From assembly GCA_937911795.1 (NCBI GenBank), contig CALDPJ010000322.1, positions 1 through 5,476 of the forward strand: DNA of 5,476 nt, given 5' to 3'. The notes under the pieces are model-generated. The model was not told where the DNA came from and did not search any database. It was given only the letters and a program-made list of their open reading frames with translations. The position numbers were made by a program, and so were the translations under genes. The DNA comes from an uncultured Flavobacteriales bacterium (GTDB taxonomy: Bacteria; Bacteroidota; Bacteroidia; Flavobacteriales_D; SKUL01). This document shows positions 1-5,476 of this stretch, one piece after another. Within the stretch, counting starts at the first letter, position 1. Each line of letters starts with the position of its first letter.

Positions 1-47
1 AGTTACAGCCTCTGAAGAAAATATTTTTACGGCAACGGAAAAAAAAA

Positions 48-1835
48 TTAATCGAGCTTCAGCACGGTAAGAAATGCCTCCTGCGGAACCTCTACGTTTC
101 CGACCTGGCGCATTCTTTTCTTCCCCTTTTTCTGTTTCTCGAGCAGCTTTCGTTTTCGGGTGATGTCACCACCGTAGCATTTTGCCGTAACATCTTTTCG
201 CAATGCCCGCACCGTTTCCCGTGCAATTACTTTGGTGCCGATACCAGCCTGAATGGCGATTTCGAATTGCTGTCGGGGAATCAGTTCACGCATTTTCAGG
301 CAGATTCTTTTTCCGAGATCAAACGCGTTATCCCGGTGAATGAGCGCAGAAAGTGCATCCACCTGATCGCCATTGAGCATGATGTCGAGCTTTACGAGGT
401 GCGATACTTTATTCCCGATCGGGAAATAGTCAAACGATGCATATCCGCGGGAAACCGTTTTGAGCTTGTCATAGAAGTCGAAAACAATTTCACCGAGCGG
501 CATTTCAAATGTCAATTCAACACGGTCCGAAGTGAGGTATACCTGATTTTTGAGTTCACCGCGCTTCATAATGCACAAGGTCATGATCGCCCCGGTATAC
601 TCAGATTTGGTAATGATCTGGGCTTTGATGTATGGTTCTTCTACATCCTCGATGTAATTCGGCTCCGGCAGATCTGAGGGATTGTTGATGACCAGCGTTT
701 CTCCTTTTTTGGTGTGACACACATAAGATACGTTTGGAACAGTGGTGATCACGGTCATATCGAATTCTCGTTCGAGCCGCTCCTGAACAATTTCCATGTG
801 GAGCATTCCAAGAAATCCACAGCGGAAACCAAAACCAAGGGCTGCTGAAGATTCCGGCTCAAAGACAAGAGAAGCATCGTTCAATTGCAGTTTTTCGAGG
901 GCTGCGCGGAGGTCTTCAAATTCGTCAGTATCAACGGGGTAAATTCCGGCGAATACCATCGGTTTCACATCTTCGAATCCTTTTACTGCAGCGGCACAAG
1001 GACGGTCAACGTCTGTAATGGTGTCTCCGACTTTGATATTGGCAGCGCTTTTTATGCCTGAAATAATGTAACCTACATTTCCGGTGCGGACTTCGGGTTT
1101 GGGTACCGGTGATAATTTCAGAATTCCTACTTCGTCGGCTTCGTATTGCTTACCGGTGTTGAAAAATTTCACGCGGGTACCTTTTTTCATAACCCCATTG
1201 AGAACACGGTAGTAGGCGATAACACCGCGAAACGGATTGTAGACCGAATCAAAAATCATGGCTTGTAGAGGCGCGTCGGGATCGCCGGTTGGAGCCGGAA
1301 CCCGATCGATTACCGCTTTGAGAATGGCATCTACACCCAGACCGGTTTTTCCGCTCGCCGGGATAATATCCTCTGCCGAACAGCCAATCAATTCAATGAT
1401 CTGGTCGGTGACTTCTTCTGCCATGGCGCTGTCGAGGTCCATTTTGTTGAGGATCGGAATTATTTCCAGATCGTGCTCGAGTGCGAGATAGAGATTGGAA
1501 ATGGTTTGCGCCTGAATTCCCTGAGTAGCATCAACAATGAGCAACGCACCTTCGCATGCTGCTATGGATCGTGAAACTTCGTACGAAAAATCCACGTGAC
1601 CGGGCGTGTCGATCAGGTTGAGCACATAAGGCTTTCCTTCGTGGATGTGGTCCATCTGGATGGCGTGGCTTTTTATGGTGATTCCGCGTTCTCTTTCCAG
1701 GTCCATGTCATCGAGCGTTTGCTCTTGCATTTCTCTGGCACTGATGGTGTTGGTAGTTTGCAATAATCGATCGGCCAGGGTGCTTTTTCCGTGGTCGATG
1801 TGCGCTATAATGCAAAAATTGCGGATGTTCTCCAT
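48..1835 (-). CDS. lepA: Elongation factor 4 (LepA), ribosome-associated GTPase, complete
   Basis: This is a translational GTPase that binds the 70S ribosome. Family knowledge links it to back-translocation or ribosome remodelling under stress, and to efficient initiation and 30S biogenesis. The encoded protein has 595 residues, close to the usual 595-600. All G-domain motifs are visible: G1 AHIDHGKST at 11-19, G2 RGITI at 50-54, G3 DTPGH at 76-80 with the catalytic histidine at 80, G4 NKMD at 130-133, and a G5-like ASGKTG. The LepA-specific C-terminal domain is present, ending in a lysine-rich KRKLLEKQKKGKKRMR stretch and VPQEAFLTVLKLD; this tail separates LepA from EF-G. The start was chosen at MENIRNF because that matches LepA N-termini. 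The frame is open for 21 more codons upstream, but those residues are unlike the family and run into a probable promoter. No strong Shine-Dalgarno sequence is seen. No lepB follows within the 47 bases available downstream. It is divergent from the secreted-protein cluster and probably unrelated to it. Confidence 0.98.
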   Translation of the reverse strand: MENIRNFCIIAHIDHGKSTLADRLLQTTNTISAREMQEQTLDDMDLERERGITIKSHAIQMDHIHEGKPYVLNLIDTPGHVDFSYEVSRSIAACEGALLIVDATQGIQAQTISNLYLALEHDLEIIPILNKMDLDSAMAEEVTDQIIELIGCSAEDIIPASGKTGLGVDAILKAVIDRVPAPTGDPDAPLQAMIFDSVYNPFRGVIAYYRVLNGVMKKGTRVKFFNTGKQYEADEVGILKLSPVPKPEVRTGNVGYIISGIKSAANIKVGDTITDVDRPCAAAVKGFEDVKPMVFAGIYPVDTDEFEDLRAALEKLQLNDASLVFEPESSAALGFGFRCGFLGMLHMEIVQERLEREFDMTVITTVPNVSYVCHTKKGETLVINNPSDLPEPNYIEDVEEPYIKAQIITKSEYTGAIMTLCIMKRGELKNQVYLTSDRVELTFEMPLGEIVFDFYDKLKTVSRGYASFDYFPIGNKVSHLVKLDIMLNGDQVDALSALIHRDNAFDLGKRICLKMRELIPRQQFEIAIQAGIGTKVIARETVRALRKDVTAKCYGGDITRKRKLLEKQKKGKKRMRQVGNVEVPQEAFLTVLKLD

Positions 1836-1864
1836 AGAACTCAAATGGTGTCTGAAATAAAGTG

Positions 1865-1898
1865 CAAAAATACCCTTTTTTAGTGCTGTAAAGTACAA
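1865..1898 (-). promoter_or_regulatory. Candidate Bacteroidota-type promoter of lepA
   Basis: On the minus strand, TATTTTTG at 1872-1865 matches the Bacteroidota -7 consensus TAnnTTTG exactly. A TTG at 1898-1896 lies 23 bases upstream of it, at the long end of the 17-23 spacing reported for the -33 element. The predicted transcript would start about 20-25 bases before the lepA ATG at 1835. The match is by eye in an AT-rich region, so chance is possible. Confidence 0.5.
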
Positions 1899-1924
1899 TC
1901 CCTAACAGCAATGATGTAATAAAA

Positions 1925-1957
1925 TTAGTAGTTCATAAGTCGATTTTATTAAATTTG
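1925..1957 (+). promoter_or_regulatory. Candidate promoter of the secreted-protein cluster
   Basis: TAAATTTG at 1950-1957 matches the Bacteroidota -7 consensus TAnnTTTG exactly. The -33 position is weak: the best candidate is TTA at 1925-1927, 22 bases upstream, one mismatch from TTG. If used, transcription would start near 1964 and leave a leader of about 75 bases before the ATG at 2039. It points away from the lepA promoter, giving a divergent arrangement within about 100 bases. Confidence 0.45.
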
Positions 1958-2038
1958 TTGCGATGCCCTCGCCAAACCGGCAACTATTTTATCCGGAACA
2001 ACGTCAATGGGTACATATATCAATCAAACCAAAACATC

Positions 2039-2455
2039 ATGAAAAAGTTAATCATTCTATTAGTTGCAGCTTTTGTTTTACCGGTATTGGCTTCTGCTCA
2101 GCAGAGCGACAAAATTCAGCAGGCATATACTCAGGAAGAGATTGATGCTATCGTAGCACAGGATCCCAACGAAATGGCCTTTCTGGAATACATGGCCGAC
2201 CGTGCTGTGAACCTGCAAACCATGCGCGGAGATATTTCTGCAATGCCTGAAATCAGCGAATTGAATGCATTGAAAAAGAATGCATCCATTCCGGATGTCA
2301 ATGCTGAGAATTTTAGCGCGGAAACATTCAATCCTTTGGCGTATAATCTGGATCTTGAGAATACCGTGTACCAGTACCGCTTGGGTGATACCGATCAGGT
2401 AGTTCAGATTCTTTCGGAGAACCGTACGCGTCATTTGTTTGATTCAGGGCAGTAA
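2039..2455 (+). CDS. Small secreted protein of unknown family, copy 1
   Basis: I do not recognise this 138-residue protein. A classic Sec signal peptide is visible: MKK, a hydrophobic core (LIILLVAAFVLPVL) and an ASA cleavage site at 18-20, leaving a mature protein beginning QQSDK. There is no lipobox cysteine and in fact no cysteine at all, so a soluble periplasmic or exported protein is likelier than a lipoprotein. The mature part is acidic and probably mainly helical. Motifs shared with the next gene are SDK.-QAY at 23-30, an AD at 53-54, IS..P at 66-70, LN at 75-76, FNPL.Y at 97-102, R.GD at 114-117 and IL.E at 124-127. The ATG at 2039 was chosen because it begins the signal peptide. The frame is open further upstream to a TTG at 1955, but that TTG lies inside the candidate -7 element. 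No clear Shine-Dalgarno sequence is seen; the region before the ATG is A-rich. Function unknown. Confidence 0.9.
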   Translation: MKKLIILLVAAFVLPVLASAQQSDKIQQAYTQEEIDAIVAQDPNEMAFLEYMADRAVNLQTMRGDISAMPEISELNALKKNASIPDVNAENFSAETFNPLAYNLDLENTVYQYRLGDTDQVVQILSENRTRHLFDSGQ

Positions 2456-2468
2456 AATGGCTTGAGGA

Positions 2469-2579
2469 ATGAACCAGTGCGTTTCGCACAAAATGCATAG
2501 TCACCATAAAACCGTTCAAAGCGAAAAGAGGCGGCTTTACCACAGTCAGACCCTTCTGATGGAGAATGAACTGGTTCGT
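2469..2579 (+). repeat. Imperfect inverted repeat in the gap between the paralogues
   Basis: Bases 2469-2478 (ATGAACCAGT) can pair with 2570-2579 (ACTGGTTCGT) over ten positions with one G-T wobble, enclosing about 91 bases. Inside the left part, GTGCG-TTT-CGCAC at 2477-2489 forms a five-pair hairpin that overlaps and would compete with the long helix. There is no T-run after either structure, so this is not an intrinsic terminator. It could be an RNA processing or regulatory structure in the transcript, or coincidence. Confidence 0.3.
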
Positions 2580-2594
2580 GAATTTTTGAATTGA
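2469..2594 (+). CDS. Doubtful 41-residue small ORF between the secreted paralogues
   Basis: An ATG at 2469 opens a frame ending in TGA at 2592-2594. The product begins MNQCVSHK and ends ENELVREFLN. It is rich in histidine, lysine and arginine in its first half and has no signal peptide or recognisable motif. GAGGA at 2464-2468 abuts the ATG, which is too close for normal ribosome spacing. A frame of 41 codons can easily arise by chance, so this is listed only because it fills most of an otherwise empty 218-base gap. It shares no similarity with the neighbouring proteins. Confidence 0.15.
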   Translation: MNQCVSHKMHSHHKTVQSEKRRLYHSQTLLMENELVREFLN

Positions 2595-2673
2595 AAGAGC
2601 AGAGGCATGTTGCAGGAGTGCGTCTGCAGAGTTGTTGTAATCAATAGTAATATAAGAAGTTAAGCCGCAAGTA

Positions 2674-3084
2674 ATGAAACCATTTAATTTTCTTTTGCTG
2701 GTAATATTTTTCTTTCCAGCATTATTATCTGCACAGTCAGATAAAGTAACTCAAGCATATTCTCCGGCAGAGCTGGAGGAGATGAAGAAGACCAATCCGG
2801 ATGTGATACATTACCTGAATTATAAAGCAGATCACTGCTACTTTGTTCAGGATCTCTCCGGTAAAAAGGATATATCCGATTTGCCGGACGTTTTACAGTT
2901 GAATGAAATTGCCCGAATTAATGCGCCTGAAATGAATGAAACCTCTTTTAAAGAAGAATCATTCAACCCATTATTCTATTCGACCGCCGAGAAAACACCG
3001 CAGTATTTCCGGATTGGTGATTCAGGAATACTGCTCAAAATATTGGCTGAAGAAGCTTGTCGAACGGCATTTAAAAAACAGTAG
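2674..3084 (+). CDS. Small secreted protein of unknown family, copy 2 (paralogue)
   Basis: This 136-residue protein is a diverged paralogue of the protein encoded just upstream, at roughly 30% identity by eye and colinear over its whole length. It has its own Sec signal peptide with a very hydrophobic core (FLLLVIFFFPALL) and an LSA cleavage site at 18-20, giving a mature N-terminus QSDK. Shared motifs are SDK..QAY at 22-29, AD at 52-53, IS.LP at 67-71, LN at 76-77, FNPL.Y at 97-102 (the same numbering as in copy 1), R.GD at 113-116 and IL.E at 123-126. Unlike copy 1 it has two cysteines in the mature protein, at 55 and 129, which might form a disulfide. The stop is only 15 bases before the ATG of the large surface protein, so co-transcription and a linked role are likely. 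Start chosen as the signal-peptide methionine; no strong Shine-Dalgarno sequence. Function unknown. Confidence 0.9.
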   Translation: MKPFNFLLLVIFFFPALLSAQSDKVTQAYSPAELEEMKKTNPDVIHYLNYKADHCYFVQDLSGKKDISDLPDVLQLNEIARINAPEMNETSFKEESFNPLFYSTAEKTPQYFRIGDSGILLKILAEEACRTAFKKQ

Positions 3085-3099
3085 GGAAATATATTCAGG

Positions 3100-5476
3100 A
3101 TGAGAGATTTAAAGATAATTCAATTATTTGTCGTTTTACTGGCTATCAGCTTACCTGGTTTTTCACAGGAGGTAAATGTAACCGATGGTGGCTCCTATAC
3201 CGGTTGTGGAGGGGCGGTTCTTGATACCGGAGGGAATACCGGAGAGTACAGTTCCAATGAAAATATCACATTCACCATTTGTCCCGAAGCACCCGACAGT
3301 ATTTTAACGCTGTACTTCGTGATATTTTCATTGGGCGAAGGTGATTCAATGTATGTATATCAAGGTGCCGATGCGACTGCTCCGTTACACGGCACGTTCA
3401 CTGGAAGTGATCTCGGAGCTCAGACCATTACTACCTCAGCAGAGAATGAATCGGGGTGTATTACAATAGTATTCACTTCTGATGAATCTGACAACGGCAA
3501 TTTTGCCATGGTACTGGATTGTGGTCCGCCTTGTGAGAACCCCGAAGCAGTTATAGATGCCGGAGGAGATAATCCACTTCTGGTTTGTGTAGATGAAGTG
3601 CTTACTTTTGATGGTACGGCATCCACATTTGCCCCCGGTACAGCTCTTGAAAGCTACGAGTGGGATTTTGGAGATGGAACTACAGATACCATTTCGGGAC
3701 TACTGGTCGATCATACGTACGAAAGTCCCGGAGCATACAATGTACAACTGAAACTAAGAGACGATAATGATTGTCCGAGTATTAATCTTCCTCAGATTCA
3801 GGTTTTTGTGGGTACTACACCCACGTTCGGAGAAACGGTTGATACCCTGGAAATTTGTCTTGGCCAGGAAGCCTTTATCACTGAATTGATCGGAACCGTA
3901 GAAGGAACGCTTTGGAATGGTGAACCTGAAAATCCAATTGGAGGCTATCTCGAAATTCCTGATGACCAGACACAATGTTTTTCCTCAGAAATCACCTTTT
4001 CTAATTTCAATTCTACCCAGGTAGTAGAATCGGCCTCTGATATTGAATCGGTTTTTGTAAATATGGAGCATTCCTATATGGGCGATCTGGTGATATCTGT
4101 GATCTGCCCCGATGGCTCCCAGGTAGTAATGCACGAACAAGGAGGAACGAATACCTTTCTTGGCGAACCCAATGATCCAGATATTGGTATGCCCATTCAG
4201 CCAGGTACAGGATATGATTATTGGTGGGCACCCGATGCACCCAATGGAACCTGGGCAGAAGAATCAACAGGTGTGAATACATTGCCCAGTGGAACTTATT
4301 CTTCGGTGCAGCCATTTGATAACCTGATTGGTTGCCCGCTTAACGGGACCTGGACGCTTCAGATTTGTGATCTTTTTGGAATTGATAATGGTGTGGTATT
4401 CGACTGGACAGTGTCTTTTGACCCTTCACTGTATCCTGAAATAATCTCCTTTACACCAACGTACGGTGCAGATTGCGACTCATCGTACTGGTCAGGGCCT
4501 TTTATTGTAGATTTTATGGATAGCTGTAATGCTATCGGTATTATGCCTGATGCAACAGGTATGTATACCTACACCTACACTGTAACTGATAATCATGGAT
4601 GTACCTATGAACATAATTCTGTAGTTGTGGTAGATCCGGGCCCACTGGCCGATATCCCCGATCAGGAGGTCTCTTTTTGTGGCCAGCCGGTACAGATTTT
4701 TGCAGAGGTATCGAATTTTGATCCTGACGCGGAATATATTTATGAGTGGTCTCCGGCTGAAGGTCTTAGTAATCCTAATGTTGCCAATCCTTTTGTTGTT
4801 GATATTTCAGAAGATCAGCAGTATACGGTGTTTGTTTACGAAGTCGGCGAGGACGTATGTGGTTCAGAGGCTACCGTGCTGGTGGAATACATTGTTCCGG
4901 TTTTCGGAGAACAGGAAGTGGTTATATGTGAAGACACTCCCTATTTATTGCCTGGTGGTGATTTTGCTTTCGATTCAGGAACTTATGTAGACACAATTCC
5001 CAGCGCTGTAACAGGTTGCGACAGTGTTGTTACAACTTATCTGACAGTAAATTCGGTGTATGAATCGGAAGTAAGTGTCACCCTGTGTAACAACGATTCC
5101 ATTCAGTTACCAGATAACTCCTACGTATTCGAAGATGGTAGCTACACGGTTACGTTAATGTCAGGACTCGGTTGTGATAGCACGATTATTACACATGTTA
5201 ATACCGTAGTAGTAGATGCAGGTAAATACGATCCTGTATGCCATGGAATAATTGGCCTCTCTGGTTCTTCTACACCCGAATTGCAGGGTTCCCTCTCCTG
5301 GTCAGGGCCGGATGAGCTGACTTTCAATTCTCCCAATGATCCAAACAGCCAGGTGACCAGTGAACAAGGTGGATTTTATGTTGTAGAACTCACTGATAAT
5401 CGCTGTCCTGATGATCCGGCAACAGCTGAGCTGACATTTCTTACTCCACCAGAAGTGATCATTTCACCAATCGACT
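3100..5476 (+). CDS. Large secreted CUB/PKD/P-domain surface protein, probable T9SS cargo, 3' end outside window
   Basis: The frame runs from ATG 3100 to the window edge without a stop: 792 codons plus one base. A signal peptide covers about 1-22 (core IIQLFVVLLAISLPGF). A CUB-like domain follows at about 24-141, with four cysteines at 36, 61, 120 and 141 in CUB spacing. A PKD domain at about 148-237 carries the hallmark WDFGDGT at 188-194. A proprotein-convertase-type P-domain at about 289-445 shows HSYMGDL at 324-330, CPDG at 336-339 and NGTWTLQICD at 415-424. Ig/PKD-like modules follow: one at about 459-513, and one at about 515-600 with the WSPAEGLSNPNVANP signature at 550-564. Next come two GCDS repeats (604-705) and another PKD-like module from about 706. 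No catalytic domain is visible, so adhesion or matrix binding is likelier than proteolysis. Such proteins in Bacteroidota are usually exported by T9SS through a C-terminal sorting domain, which cannot be seen here. It lies 15 bases after the preceding secreted-protein gene, implying an operon. Start supported by the signal peptide; only a weak AGG precedes it. Confidence 0.93.
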   Translation, partial: MRDLKIIQLFVVLLAISLPGFSQEVNVTDGGSYTGCGGAVLDTGGNTGEYSSNENITFTICPEAPDSILTLYFVIFSLGEGDSMYVYQGADATAPLHGTFTGSDLGAQTITTSAENESGCITIVFTSDESDNGNFAMVLDCGPPCENPEAVIDAGGDNPLLVCVDEVLTFDGTASTFAPGTALESYEWDFGDGTTDTISGLLVDHTYESPGAYNVQLKLRDDNDCPSINLPQIQVFVGTTPTFGETVDTLEICLGQEAFITELIGTVEGTLWNGEPENPIGGYLEIPDDQTQCFSSEITFSNFNSTQVVESASDIESVFVNMEHSYMGDLVISVICPDGSQVVMHEQGGTNTFLGEPNDPDIGMPIQPGTGYDYWWAPDAPNGTWAEESTGVNTLPSGTYSSVQPFDNLIGCPLNGTWTLQICDLFGIDNGVVFDWTVSFDPSLYPEIISFTPTYGADCDSSYWSGPFIVDFMDSCNAIGIMPDATGMYTYTYTVTDNHGCTYEHNSVVVVDPGPLADIPDQEVSFCGQPVQIFAEVSNFDPDAEYIYEWSPAEGLSNPNVANPFVVDISEDQQYTVFVYEVGEDVCGSEATVLVEYIVPVFGEQEVVICEDTPYLLPGGDFAFDSGTYVDTIPSAVTGCDSVVTTYLTVNSVYESEVSVTLCNNDSIQLPDNSYVFEDGSYTVTLMSGLGCDSTIITHVNTVVVDAGKYDPVCHGIIGLSGSSTPELQGSLSWSGPDELTFNSPNDPNSQVTSEQGGFYVVELTDNRCPDDPATAELTFLTPPEVIISPID
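4909..5061 (+). repeat. GCDS-type protein repeat, unit 1 (within the large surface protein)
   Basis: Codons 604-654 encode a 51-residue unit with the pattern E.EV..C......LP......F..G.Y......GCDS...T. Its cysteines are at 610 and 640. It is colinear with the following unit. Such GCDS units recur in many large Bacteroidota surface proteins; their fold and function are not evident from sequence alone. The DNA of the two units is much less alike than the protein, so this is an old duplication. Confidence 0.75.
5062..5214 (+). repeat. GCDS-type protein repeat, unit 2 (within the large surface protein)
   Basis: Codons 655-705 encode the second 51-residue unit, directly adjoining unit 1. Cysteines lie at 663 and 692, spaced 29 residues apart against 30 in unit 1. 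Conserved positions include E.EV at the start, LP at 670-671, F..G.Y at 677-682 and GCDS at 691-694. The constant cysteine spacing suggests one disulfide per unit, though this is inferred. Confidence 0.75.

Noticed and set aside
1..47. Terminator after lepA (a run of T on the minus strand right after the stop)
   Set aside because: The T-run is not preceded by a GC-rich hairpin; CCGTTGCCG nearby does not fold back on itself.
2..70. Plus-strand frame open from base 2 to a TAA at 68-70, possibly the tail of a gene convergent with lepA
   Set aside because: Only 22 codons are visible, with no recognisable content, and it would overlap the lepA 3' end. It cannot be supported from this window.
267..677. 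Open 136-codon plus-strand frame inside lepA
   Set aside because: It is antisense to a strongly conserved gene, has no recognisable motif or signal, and is explained by the codon bias of lepA.
1836..1898. In-frame 21-codon upstream extension of lepA beginning MYFTALKK
   Set aside because: LepA proteins start at the MENIRNF-like position just before the P-loop. The extension is unlike the family and overlaps the probable promoter.
1955..2038. Upstream extension of the first secreted protein from a TTG at 1955
   Set aside because: It would bury the signal peptide behind 28 hydrophilic residues, and the TTG is part of the candidate -7 element.
2581..2588. AATTTTTG as a -7 element for the second secreted gene
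   Set aside because: It has one mismatch at a key position and no TTG at the right distance upstream. A separate promoter cannot be claimed.
2611..2628. TGCAG/CTGCA hairpin upstream of the second secreted gene
   Set aside because: Only five or six pairs with an eight-base loop and no T-run; expected by chance.
4679..4990. 103-codon plus-strand frame inside the large surface-protein gene
   Set aside because: It is out of frame with a continuous coding sequence containing clear domains, and has no motif of its own.

Overview
The window looks like a piece of a Bacteroidota (Bacteroidetes) chromosome, most likely from the Flavobacteriales. Three things suggest this. A large secreted protein combines CUB, PKD, P-domain and repeated GCDS modules, as in type IX secretion system (T9SS) surface proteins. 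Shine-Dalgarno sequences are weak or absent. The divergent intergenic region contains TAnnTTTG-type -7 promoter elements. The order-level placement is inferred from protein style, not from a marker-gene comparison.

Layout: bases 48-1835 on the minus strand hold a complete lepA (elongation factor 4), an ordinary housekeeping gene. A divergent intergenic region of about 200 bases (1836-2038) separates it from a plus-strand cluster. The cluster has three parts: a 138-residue secreted protein (2039-2455), a 136-residue secreted paralogue of it (2674-3084), and, 15 bases further on, a very large secreted modular protein (from 3100). The last gene stays open to the end of the window: 792 codons are visible, with no stop. 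A 218-base gap between the two small genes holds a doubtful 41-codon ORF and a possible long-range RNA helix.

Interpretation: the paralogue pair is the least explained part of the window. I do not recognise the family. Both proteins have signal peptides and share SDK..QAY, FNPL.Y and R.GD motifs, and the second almost certainly shares a transcript with the giant protein. The simplest hypothesis is that they are exported partners or accessory proteins of the surface protein, or a lineage-specific secreted family placed beside it by chance. The giant protein looks like an adhesin or gliding-type surface protein, not an enzyme, because no catalytic domain is visible. Its C-terminal sorting domain would lie outside the window.
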